Shown here in pieces: positions 47,698 through 55,763 of a DNA stretch of 64,000 nucleotides. This DNA comes from an uncultured Thalassotalea sp. (GTDB lineage Bacteria > Pseudomonadota > Gammaproteobacteria > Enterobacterales > Alteromonadaceae). How positions within the stretch are numbered: the first letter of the stretch is position 1; each line of letters starts with the position of its first letter. A program made the translations under genes and the position numbers. The notes under the pieces are model-generated. The model saw only the letters and a list, made by a program, of their open reading frames with translations, did no database searches and had not been told where the DNA came from. The stretch is from the NCBI GenBank assembly GCA_947492575.1, contig CANLNK010000013.1, positions 20,291 to 84,290 on the forward strand, read 5' to 3'.

Positions 47698-48756
47698 TTA
47701 GCTGAGACGCTTTTCCGCTTCTTCTAACTCATCTTCACTTGACAGCATGACCGCAAACCAGCGTCCTTCTTGGGAGCTCTCTAGACCAATTTTTATGATC
47801 ATTGTTAACGGTACTGAAAGCAGCATACCCACAGTGCCTAGCAACCACCCCCAGAAAATTAATGAGAGGAAAACAACTAACGTTGAAAGTCCTAACCCTT
47901 TCCCCATGTAACGCGGTTCAATGACATTCCCCATAACCGTATTTATAACAACGTAGCCAAGTCCGATTCCCCCTGCTGCTGCAGGCCCTAACTGCAAGAC
48001 AGCAAGCGACATAGCCGGCACAGCTGCAATGAACGACCCGATATTTGGAATGTAATTAAGAAGGAAAGCTAAAACCCCCCAAAGCAAGAAAAAGTCTAAG
48101 CCGATAAACCACAACATAGTTGATACCAGTATGCCAGTACCAATACTGACGGCCGTCTTGATTGCGATATAATTGTTAACTGATTGAAGGAAACGATCGA
48201 TTTGATTAAGGCGCATCTGCGGGTCATCAAGTGCAAAGTGTAACTTCTTTGGAAACGAAGACGCCTCAAACAGCATGAAAATCACGGTAATGATAATTAA
48301 GAACAAGTTTGCCATTACACCACCTAGGCCGCTCAGCATGTCTGCCGCTAGCCCCATGGCAGCGCCCGGATCGAAATACTCAATAACGACAGAGGAAGAT
48401 ACAACAATATTGTACTCAGCAAGTTTTCCCGTGACCCAAGCAAACTGTTGTTTGAGCTGCTCTCTGTATTGAGGTAGCAATTCAGATAGTTCGTTTAGAG
48501 AGTTACCAACTAAGCCGGCAAGAGATAATGCAATGGTGACGAAAAGGCCAATAACAATAACCACTGAGATGGCTTTCGGGATATTATAATCGCTAGCCTT
48601 CGAGACAATAGGGTTACAAATAATCGCAATAAATACAGACAGTAAAAAAGGCACCAAAATGTTTGCAGCCGTTTTTATGCCAGCAAGGATAATAAATACC
48701 GCAGCAATAACGACAAGTCCTTTCAAAATACCGGCAGATTTTTCACTCAGTGCCAT
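47698..48756 (-). CDS. AI-2E family transporter (PerM/TqsA-like)
   Basis: The 352-residue membrane protein has about seven to eight spans and the family core FLLNYIPNIGSFIAAVPAM and GNVIEPRYMGKGLGLSTLVVFLSLI. Members export autoinducer-2 or act as Na+/H+ antiporters and permeases of unknown substrate. I choose the ATG at 48756, preceded by GGAAAG; the ATG at 48771 lacks a ribosome-binding site. It converges on the duplicated terminator. Confidence 0.9.
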   Translation of the reverse strand: MALSEKSAGILKGLVVIAAVFIILAGIKTAANILVPFLLSVFIAIICNPIVSKASDYNIPKAISVVIVIGLFVTIALSLAGLVGNSLNELSELLPQYREQLKQQFAWVTGKLAEYNIVVSSSVVIEYFDPGAAMGLAADMLSGLGGVMANLFLIIITVIFMLFEASSFPKKLHFALDDPQMRLNQIDRFLQSVNNYIAIKTAVSIGTGILVSTMLWFIGLDFFLLWGVLAFLLNYIPNIGSFIAAVPAMSLAVLQLGPAAAGGIGLGYVVINTVMGNVIEPRYMGKGLGLSTLVVFLSLIFWGWLLGTVGMLLSVPLTMIIKIGLESSQEGRWFAVMLSSEDELEEAEKRLS

Positions 48757-48897
48757 AGGTGTTCTTTCCATAAATAGTTAATACTTAGAATGTGGCATAT
48801 CTTCTTGGTAAGGCGAGAAAAAATCAAACCTTTTATGCGTTAAATGTTGAACTTCCGACGCAAGGAACTCGTACTTTCACCAAAACAGGTGGTAAAA

Positions 48898-49785
48898 ATG
48901 AAAATATTAATCACGGGCGGTACAGGCTTAATTGGTAGTGCATTCATAGAAAGCTACCAAGCACTCTACCGTTTTACTGTGCTCACTAGAAGAGCAAACG
49001 TAACTAACTATGGTTCAAGAGTTGATGTGATATCATCGCTAGCTTCCCTTGATAATCTAGACGAATTTGATGTTGTCATCAATTTACAAGGCGAGCCAAT
49101 TGCGGGAAAACGCTGGTCCTCCCGACAAAAGAAAAACATTATCGATAGTCGTATAGATGTCACCCAAACACTCACCACACTGATCAATCGCAGTGCAAAT
49201 CCACCCCATCTCTTTATATCTGGCTCTGCCATCGGTTTTTATGGCAGGCAAGACACTACAGCAATAGACGAGAGCTTCACACAGTGCTTCAACGAATTCA
49301 GTCATAAGCTCTGTGAGCGCTGGGAGAAAGCGGCAACGAAAGCCAGTAGCAAAACACGTGTTTGCCTTTTGAGAACAGGAATAGTATTGAGTGAACGAGG
49401 CGGCGCCCTATCCCAAATGTTACCTTCCTTTAAAATGGGGGCTGGTGCTGCCATAGCGAGTGGCAAACAATTTATGTCTTGGATTCATATAGATGACATG
49501 ATTGAAGCGATTAACTTTATCATTGAGCATGACGATATTCATGGCCCTGTTAACCTAACCTCGCCGCAACCTGCTACGAATAAAGATTTTTCAAAGAGCT
49601 TGGCGAAAAGACTTAATCGCCCATGCCTGTTATCCATGCCTAGTTTTGTGATGAGACTACTGTTTGGGGAAATGGCTGATTTGCTCATATATGGGCAGCA
49701 TGTTGTGCCGAAAAAGTTAATTGATAAAAGTTTTCAGTTTAAACACCCTGAACTTAACGAAGCACTATCGTCATTGGCACTTTAA
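48898..49785 (+). CDS. TIGR01777-type NAD-dependent epimerase (YfcH-like)
   Basis: The start at 48898 gives MKILITGGTGLIGSAF, the Rossmann glycine motif, with AGGTGG 7 bases upstream; earlier in-frame starts add sequence foreign to the family. LQGEPIAGKRWS and SGSAIGFYG are YfcH signatures, as is MSWIHIDDMI. Length is 295 residues. The reaction is unknown; relatives are linked to cell division (SulA-like naming) without firm biochemical data. Confidence 0.92.
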   Translation: MKILITGGTGLIGSAFIESYQALYRFTVLTRRANVTNYGSRVDVISSLASLDNLDEFDVVINLQGEPIAGKRWSSRQKKNIIDSRIDVTQTLTTLINRSANPPHLFISGSAIGFYGRQDTTAIDESFTQCFNEFSHKLCERWEKAATKASSKTRVCLLRTGIVLSERGGALSQMLPSFKMGAGAAIASGKQFMSWIHIDDMIEAINFIIEHDDIHGPVNLTSPQPATNKDFSKSLAKRLNRPCLLSMPSFVMRLLFGEMADLLIYGQHVVPKKLIDKSFQFKHPELNEALSSLAL

Positions 49786-49829
49786 TAATAGAGGTTATTT
49801 AGACACAATTGTTGCCGAGTATGGGTTAA

Positions 49830-50516
49830 TCAAAACTCGTACTCCAAGGCAAGTCGAAAACTGTGATCTTTGCCAGAATGAGAGACTTCAGAAATAAAAC
49901 CCGCTTCCCATTTAAACTGTTTTTGTCGATCTACACGGTAAATGCCCATAACGGCAGGACCAATGCCTAAATAATCTTCACCACTGTATATTTCGATAGC
50001 TGGCTGTAATGCAGGCATTAAGCGATATCGATATTTCAGCCTAAATTCGGTCTCCAACTCGCTTTCTCGCACTTCACCCCATTCATAAACAATGAAGCCG
50101 TTTAACGTTAAACTGGTGCGGCCAAATTCTTTCTCGAAAAGTATGCCGCTAGTCACTTCCCAGTCATCAACGCCATGTTGTTTCTCCAATTCAAATAGCA
50201 TCCCCCAATCAGCCCACAACTCGCCTTGTTCACTCAGCATCCAGCGCAACTCTATTTCGTATGCTTGTAAACCAAAATCCTCAGTCTTTGATTTCTCGCC
50301 CACTAAATAGGTTTCTAGCATTACGGTTTCGCTTAATGCTTTGCCAAAAGCCACTCTTTGTCCAATCAAACTGCTCTCTTCGGTTTGCCTCGACAAAAGT
50401 CGCCATTCAAACTCAGTTTCATTAGGCAGGACATAGGGGTGGTAAACTTTATCAACCGCAATACCATCAGCTAAGACCTGACAACTGAGGATTGCCAATA
50501 GCAGAAACCTGATCAT
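49830..50516 (-). CDS. Putative small outer-membrane beta-barrel protein, last gene of the ten-gene operon
   Basis: The 228-residue protein has a signal peptide (about residues 1-16) and then many alternating-polarity segments of 8-12 residues. It ends in LALEYEF; a C-terminal Phe is the usual targeting signal for outer-membrane barrels. I recognise no named family. Its start overlaps the permease gene's end by 4 bp, so it is translationally coupled to the cupredoxin-permease pair and may form the outer-membrane part of that system. Confidence 0.7.
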   Translation of the reverse strand: MIRFLLLAILSCQVLADGIAVDKVYHPYVLPNETEFEWRLLSRQTEESSLIGQRVAFGKALSETVMLETYLVGEKSKTEDFGLQAYEIELRWMLSEQGELWADWGMLFELEKQHGVDDWEVTSGILFEKEFGRTSLTLNGFIVYEWGEVRESELETEFRLKYRYRLMPALQPAIEIYSGEDYLGIGPAVMGIYRVDRQKQFKWEAGFISEVSHSGKDHSFRLALEYEF

Positions 50517-51310
50517 TTGCTACTCCTTAATGCTTTTGGTGCTAACGCGACAGGTATACCACGAAGGGTACAAAACAACACGACACTGGTGACGACTAAA
50601 CTCAACAAATAAGCCAGTACATGCTCGACAGTAGGTGACGATATATAGCCCAAAAGAGTATTCAACAGATAGCCGTACTCTGAGTCATCGGCGACCAAAT
50701 TCGTGCTATCCCAAAGCGATAAACTGGTGCTTAACTGACCTATTTGTTGCAGTACTGTCACCAATTGCATTACAAAACTCGCTAGATATAGCCCCCAAGC
50801 TATCATCTTCGAATAATGTGTAAATACGAGAAACCGAGTTAGGAAAAGGAAAAACAACGCGCTAAAACTAAGGCAAATACCAATGCCAAAAAAGCTGCCT
50901 ATAACAATACTAACGAGCGTATTGCGGTCAGATAAAAAGGTTAGGAAGTACAAAAGGAATTCACTCAAATGAATTGCCGTGAATAAGCCTAAAGCGATAG
51001 CCAATGACGTCAATCCAACGAAATTAACCTGAACCCTAGCGATTAATCGTGGGGTCATCATCAGTAAGCTAACATAAACGGCAGCCGTCACAACGGCATT
51101 AAATATTTCAACACCGTCGCCACCGAACAACCCACCTAACACTTCAATAAAGTAAAAAAGCAAACATACACAAAGGAAAACAAAAGCACTTAGTAATGAA
51201 ACTATTGTTCGACCCACATAATGCTTTGGCACTACAGTGCTGGCAACAGAAAGCAAGACACAAATAGGTAATATATCTTTTACAAACAATATCACGGTAT
51301 TAACCAGCAT
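50513..51310 (-). CDS. FTR1-like membrane permease with degenerate REXXE motifs
   Basis: The start at 51310 (MLVNTVILFVKD, GGAGG 6 bases upstream) gives 265 residues with about seven spans and overlaps the cupredoxin end by 11 bp. The C-terminal loop WDSTNLVADDSEYGYLLNTL and GYISSPTV match iron permease FTR1/EfeU. The first-span iron motif, normally R-E-G-L-E, reads K-D-I-L-P, and the fourth-span copy keeps only one Glu (HLSEF). It may carry a different metal, act as a partner or sensor, or be inactive in iron transport. Confidence 0.78.
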   Translation of the reverse strand: MLVNTVILFVKDILPICVLLSVASTVVPKHYVGRTIVSLLSAFVFLCVCLLFYFIEVLGGLFGGDGVEIFNAVVTAAVYVSLLMMTPRLIARVQVNFVGLTSLAIALGLFTAIHLSEFLLYFLTFLSDRNTLVSIVIGSFFGIGICLSFSALFFLFLTRFLVFTHYSKMIAWGLYLASFVMQLVTVLQQIGQLSTSLSLWDSTNLVADDSEYGYLLNTLLGYISSPTVEHVLAYLLSLVVTSVVLFCTLRGIPVALAPKALRSSK

Positions 51311-51656
51311 TTTCGGCCTCCACAATAACAAGACCTCGCGCAGAGTTAGGAAAGTACTCGCCAAAATATTCATACTGACCTTTCGGCAAAGGTCCAATAA
51401 ATATTCTTCCTGCTCTGCCAGGAAACAATACTTTTTCACGGTTAAGGTCAAAGCTGTCAAATTCTTCTAGGGTGTCATCTTCATTGTGTATGATGAGTTT
51501 AACTTTGGTATTTGCAGGAATTACTATTTCAGAGGGTGTAAAAACATGGTCTTTCAATGTGATATGAAATTCCTTTGCCATTGCCATAACACTTGTGCAT
51601 ATCCAGCAGACAGCGAGTGCTATGCTAATTTGACTCCGTTGTCGCACTTTAATCAC
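51300..51656 (-). CDS. Periplasmic cupredoxin-like protein (EfeO cupredoxin-domain type)
   Basis: A signal peptide (about residues 1-27) precedes a 90-residue cupredoxin fold: FTPSEIVIPANTKVKLII, then EEFDSFDLNREK and the closing YEYFGEYFP. The usual type-1 copper set of Cys-His-Met is absent, as in EfeO-type N-domains, where Glu/Asp/Tyr-rich sites are suggested for copper or iron. It overlaps the kinase gene by 8 bp and the permease by 11 bp. The pairing with an FTR1-like permease suggests periplasmic metal capture. Confidence 0.85.
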   Translation of the reverse strand: MIKVRQRSQISIALAVCWICTSVMAMAKEFHITLKDHVFTPSEIVIPANTKVKLIIHNEDDTLEEFDSFDLNREKVLFPGRAGRIFIGPLPKGQYEYFGEYFPNSARGLVIVEAENAG

Positions 51657-52953
51657 TGTCTAAAACAACTCCAGGTAACCATACTTCAACCAATAATCCA
51701 CCCAGTTGCGAACGCCCTAATTTAAGCTCTCCCTGATGCAGTTCCACAATTTGTTTAACAATAGATAAGCCCAGGCCACTACCTGTCTGTTCTTGTTGTT
51801 TTAGTCGATAAAAACGTTGCATAACTCTTGGCAACTGCTCTGTTTCTATACCAGGGCCGGAGTCTTCAACGCTAACCACAATATCATTACGTTTTTTATG
51901 TACTTTTACAGCTATTTCACTGCTTTGTCCGCTATATTTAATTGCGTTTTGTATTAAGTTATCGAACAAGGTATATAATGAAAAACGCTCTGCAACAATC
52001 ACAAGGTTAGGCGTATTGAGAGAAATAGATTGTTGTTGACTGTCGATGTGAGAAAAGTTGCCGGCAATCACTTCTTGCAACAACACTTCGATATTGAACT
52101 TTGTTTTCTTCTCGTCAAAATTCTCCGGGGTCATTCGGTTTAGCGCGATAACCTGCTCAATTACATGAGCCATTCTGTCTGTATTGAGCACCAACTCATC
52201 AATATGGTGTTGACTAATTTTGTTGGATTTAAACGCAATATTGATATTGTGTGTGTTTAGCTTTAATACGCTGATAGGAGTTCTCAACTCATGTGCTGCA
52301 TTACTCGCTAAGCTTTTTTCGCGATCAAACGCCGCAGCCAATCGTTGCAACAACCCATTAATCGTTTGAACGATTGGCTCAAGTTCTCTCGTATTTTTAG
52401 CTAAGTGAACTTTTGAAAGATCCGATGCATCTTTCTTTTTAACCTTTTTAGATAACTCTGTTATCGGAGAAAAGCTCTTTCTGATAGCGAAAAAAACCAC
52501 TAACCCAATAAACGGAATAACGACAACGATAGGAAGCACCGCAGACAGCAGCACCTGTTCAATAGATTCTAGGCGTTGAGTCATCGGTTGAGCGACGATG
52601 ACCTGCATATGATCGTCTAATAGAGAGTAATACCGCCATCGATCGCCTAAGAAGCTCTTATAACCATACCCTTGCTTCGCCATTACAATATGAGTTTCTG
52701 GTGCATTCGTGCTTTTCAGTAATAGGAGATCTTGCTGCCAAATTTGAAACGCAAAAGACGAGTGGGTATCTACATGACGACTTGTTTCTGCAATTGGACT
52801 ATTTCTCAATGTAAACGCAATAGATTGCATTTCTTCATCAAAAACACTATTGAGCTTTGCATTGCTCGTTTTAAACCCTTGCAATGCTGCACTAAAGGTA
52901 GCAAGCACAATCGCTGACAAGATAACAATAAGTAAATAACGCTGTATCGTCAT
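51649..52953 (-). CDS. Sensor histidine kinase (QseC/PmrB-type)
   Basis: The 434-residue kinase has two membrane spans (about 5-25 and 138-160) around a 110-residue periplasmic sensor, then HAMP. The HisKA His is in NAAHELRTPISVLK, and ATP-site motifs are NLIQNAIKYSG, DSGPGIE and GSGLGLSIVKQIV. The SVFDEEM segment after the first span resembles QseC. I see no E-x-x-E iron motif of PmrB in the loop. Its start directly abuts the regulator's stop codon. Confidence 0.93.
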   Translation of the reverse strand: MTIQRYLLIVILSAIVLATFSAALQGFKTSNAKLNSVFDEEMQSIAFTLRNSPIAETSRHVDTHSSFAFQIWQQDLLLLKSTNAPETHIVMAKQGYGYKSFLGDRWRYYSLLDDHMQVIVAQPMTQRLESIEQVLLSAVLPIVVVIPFIGLVVFFAIRKSFSPITELSKKVKKKDASDLSKVHLAKNTRELEPIVQTINGLLQRLAAAFDREKSLASNAAHELRTPISVLKLNTHNINIAFKSNKISQHHIDELVLNTDRMAHVIEQVIALNRMTPENFDEKKTKFNIEVLLQEVIAGNFSHIDSQQQSISLNTPNLVIVAERFSLYTLFDNLIQNAIKYSGQSSEIAVKVHKKRNDIVVSVEDSGPGIETEQLPRVMQRFYRLKQQEQTGSGLGLSIVKQIVELHQGELKLGRSQLGGLLVEVWLPGVVLDSD

Positions 52954-53613
52954 TTAGATCTTGCTCACCACATAGCCGACACCACGAACTGTTTTAATAA
53001 ACTGTGCTGGTAGCTTTTTGCGAATATTACTGACGTGTACTTCTATCGTGTTGGAAGCAACTTCCTCTCCCCACTCATAAAGTTTATTTTCTAATTGCTG
53101 CTTCGATAAGATGCGCCCTATGTTTTCCATTAAAGATTTCACAATCATGTATTCGCGTCTAGAGAAGTTTACCTGCTCTGAACCGACACTTATGGAAAGA
53201 GATTGAACATCTAAAGAGACACTTTTATGCTCAATAACAGATGAAGAATGAGTGCCAATACGCCGCTCTATCACACGTAATCTAGCGAGTAATTCTAGCA
53301 TACTAAAAGGCTTAGCAAGATAATCATCAGCGCCTAAGTCAAGCCCTACAACCTTGTGCTCTACACCATCACGAGCAGTGAGAATCAATACAGGCAAAGT
53401 ATTCGTTTGTAGTTTGAGTTCTTTAAGCACAGCTAAGCCATCCATATCTGGCAGCCCTAAATCCAATACAGCGCAATCATAAGGATTCGCTGAATTAGCA
53501 ACTAGTGATTCCCTGCCAGAAACGACATGATCGATACTATAGCCCTCATGACGCAACGACTCTTTAAGCCCGTTGGCTAGTTGCATGTCATCTTCAACTA
53601 ACAATATTCTCAT
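52954..53613 (-). CDS. OmpR-family response regulator (QseB/PmrA/TctD-type)
   Basis: The 219-residue protein has a receiver (acceptor in VLDLGLPDMDG, Lys in YLAKPFSMLEL) and a winged-helix DNA-binding domain. The recognition region KLYEWGEEVASNTIEVHVSN is the form typical of the QseB/PmrA/TctD branch. That branch binds CTTAA-type direct repeats. Such a repeat lies upstream of the first gene of this operon, so positive autoregulation is likely. A 29-bp spacer separates it from the TPR gene, the only real gap within the ten genes. Confidence 0.94.
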   Translation of the reverse strand: MRILLVEDDMQLANGLKESLRHEGYSIDHVVSGRESLVANSANPYDCAVLDLGLPDMDGLAVLKELKLQTNTLPVLILTARDGVEHKVVGLDLGADDYLAKPFSMLELLARLRVIERRIGTHSSSVIEHKSVSLDVQSLSISVGSEQVNFSRREYMIVKSLMENIGRILSKQQLENKLYEWGEEVASNTIEVHVSNIRKKLPAQFIKTVRGVGYVVSKI

Positions 53614-53642
53614 TGCGTTCCTTTCACTTGTATGGAGTGATA

Positions 53643-54299
53643 CTACCTGCTCATTTTCTTAGTCACTTTTGCAAGTAAAGCGTCTATTTCTTGGTGGCGA
53701 TATTGATCTGCTAAAGGGCGACTTGCTCTGGGTTCAGCCTGCTTAGCTTTTTCTAAATATGTTTTTGCTAATGAGTACTCGTTATCATCATAAAGGAATT
53801 CGCCATAAAAGTAATTAGGATCAATACCTTCCGGGTTAATCTCCAACGCTTTACTCAACATTAACTTGGCTTTTTTATCATCGCCAAACCCAATCGGCCA
53901 ACCAGGGACTTTGTGGTATAGCGTACCTAAACTTGTATAAGCAGAGCCTTTCAAGACACTGTCATCCAATGATATTGACTTTTCAAGTGAACGCCTTGCG
54001 GCTTTAGCTAAAGACAGCGCTCCGAGACCGCCCTTAGCGCCAGCAAAACTTGACTCAACAATTCCTCTCCACACCCATACTGAGGCATTCTGTGGGAATT
54101 CGTCGGTTAACTGCTCTGCCATTGTTAGTAAAGATTCAAACTCAGCGACCTGTGTCTTTCCTTCACTTTGGTAATTAGTGGCCGCCCAAGATTTTTGCAA
54201 AGCCAAAAGTTGACTATCAGCAGTATTTGCCTCTGAAGCCAGCGTATTTAGGGAAAGGCAAAGTGCCGCCATCGCAATTAACTGTTTTATAAATTTCAT
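53643..54299 (-). CDS. Exported TPR-repeat protein
   Basis: A signal peptide (about residues 1-21) precedes a helical TPR-like domain (for example WVWRGIVESSFAG, SAYTSLGTLYHKVP, DPNYFYGEFLYDDNEYSLAKTYL). It is probably periplasmic and mediates protein contact. Its ATG overlaps the SDR stop by 4 bp. I cannot name a function; its position between a biosynthetic-looking set and a two-component system suggests it may help monitor or deliver the product. Confidence 0.78.
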   Translation of the reverse strand: MKFIKQLIAMAALCLSLNTLASEANTADSQLLALQKSWAATNYQSEGKTQVAEFESLLTMAEQLTDEFPQNASVWVWRGIVESSFAGAKGGLGALSLAKAARRSLEKSISLDDSVLKGSAYTSLGTLYHKVPGWPIGFGDDKKAKLMLSKALEINPEGIDPNYFYGEFLYDDNEYSLAKTYLEKAKQAEPRASRPLADQYRHQEIDALLAKVTKKMSR

Positions 54300-55087
54300 A
54301 TCTGTTTTCCTTTCGCAAAGTTAAGAATTTCACAGCTTTGCTTATTGATAGATTTATCGACTAGTTCAGGTAAAAAACCGTTCAGTCGAGTAAAGAATTT
54401 CTCTGGCCAACCAACCGTTCTGCGGTTATGAGCACTCTTCAATAGCTTTAAGAGTTCATATGCAACAAATTGCGCTGAATCTGTTTGATTGCCTAAAGCT
54501 ACATTCATTTGTTCAACTTCGGATGAGTTTATTGCTGTTTTGGTCGCGCGGGGGGCGAAGTAGCAAATGCGGTGGTCTGATCCAGAAAGCTCACGTGCTA
54601 GCGCTTCAGTAAAGCCGCGCAAACCAAACTTTGTCGCACAATATACCGTGTAGCCAGGATAACCAATCGCCCCAAAAGCGGAGCCCACATTGACTATGGT
54701 ACAAGCCTTTATGCAGCGCTGCAGGAACATGCGAGTTAAGTCCATGGTGGCGGTCAAATTCATAGCAACCAAGTCTTCAATATCGGTTTGCGTTGATTCC
54801 ATAAGTGGTTCAAATGCTGACACACCAGCATTGTTAATCAACATGGTAGGGGCTCCAGCACTATCAGAAAATGCCTGTTCGATAATATCTTTACGAGCTT
54901 TAGCATTGACTAAATCGCCCACTACAATTTGGTGCTTACCTGACAAGTCAGCTAGAAGGTCAGCAAGTTTTTGCTGATTTCTGCCCTGCAGAATGAGCTT
55001 ACACCCTTGCTTATCAAGTAACTTAGCTACCGCTTGTCCTATTCCGCCTGTGGCGCCAGTAAGTAAGCAAATTTGGTTATGCAGCAT
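54296..55087 (-). CDS. Short-chain dehydrogenase/reductase
   Basis: The start at 55087 (MLHNQICLLTGATGGIGQAV, GAGG 6 bases upstream) gives 263 residues. The cofactor motif is TGATGGIG, NNAG follows, and the catalytic Ser-Tyr-Lys lies in NVGSAFG and YTVYCATK. The Arg in QGRNQQK favours NADP(H). It overlaps the oxidase gene by 11 bp. It probably reduces a carbonyl, or oxidises an alcohol, in the pathway encoded here. Confidence 0.9.
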   Translation of the reverse strand: MLHNQICLLTGATGGIGQAVAKLLDKQGCKLILQGRNQQKLADLLADLSGKHQIVVGDLVNAKARKDIIEQAFSDSAGAPTMLINNAGVSAFEPLMESTQTDIEDLVAMNLTATMDLTRMFLQRCIKACTIVNVGSAFGAIGYPGYTVYCATKFGLRGFTEALARELSGSDHRICYFAPRATKTAINSSEVEQMNVALGNQTDSAQFVAYELLKLLKSAHNRRTVGWPEKFFTRLNGFLPELVDKSINKQSCEILNFAKGKQI

Positions 55088-55763
55088 CGGCAGCCTCGCT
55101 AAAATTAAGCACATTGTCTTGTGCTAGATTTCTGAAAATATTGCCATAGAGAACGTAGAAGCGTTTGGCGCTATCGACAATCAGATCTTGGGATGCACTG
55201 TCTGTTATTTTATTCATTAGGTTTTCGAAAAACTTCACGTGTTCAATATCTAAAGCACCATGCGAACGCAAGTAAGAAAACGCTTGATCAGGCAACAACA
55301 ACTTGTCTTTAATCATTTGTGCTGCGTTATCAGCGAGGGCAATACTTGTGCCCTCTAGAACATGTACCATTCCAAAAAATGCAAGTGGCGAGACGCGGTT
55401 AATACTGTCATAAGCATAAGCAACCATCAGCTCTGTACTGAAATGTGGCTTACTCGCTCGAACGCCTTCTTTATCTGCGCCACAAGCGGCTATATCATTT
55501 AGAATCCATTCTTGGTGCCCCAACTCTTCTTCTATGTATTCAGCCACAGCTTCTCTTAGCCATTCCTGATCCTCTGGTAATTTTGCTCCTACATTCATTA
55601 ACAATGGTACGGTATGCTTTACGTGATGATAGGCCTGAGAAAGAAAATCTACGTAATCTCCTATCGATATATCCCCTTCAAAGCAGCGCCTAATTATCGG
55701 TGCTGAGATCAAGTAATCACGCTCGACATTGGTTTCCTGTTGTAATCGGTCAAATAGATTCAT
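55077..55763 (-). CDS. Haem-oxygenase-fold iron protein, putative diiron oxidase (TenA/CADD-like)
   Basis: The start at 55763 (MNLFDRLQQETNVERD, with AAGGAAA upstream) gives 228 all-helical residues. Candidate diiron ligands are placed as in CADD/UndA-type oxidases: a Glu on the second helix (EYIEEELGH, Glu75-Glu80), His83, Glu137 in VLEGTS, and the H-x3-D-x2-H set His168, Asp172, His175. TenA thiaminases have a catalytic Cys instead, which I do not see. It could oxidatively cleave, desaturate or decarboxylate the adenylated or thioester substrate of the neighbouring ligase. Databases usually label such proteins iron-containing redox enzyme. Confidence 0.82.
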   Translation of the reverse strand: MNLFDRLQQETNVERDYLISAPIIRRCFEGDISIGDYVDFLSQAYHHVKHTVPLLMNVGAKLPEDQEWLREAVAEYIEEELGHQEWILNDIAACGADKEGVRASKPHFSTELMVAYAYDSINRVSPLAFFGMVHVLEGTSIALADNAAQMIKDKLLLPDQAFSYLRSHGALDIEHVKFFENLMNKITDSASQDLIVDSAKRFYVLYGNIFRNLAQDNVLNFSEAADAA

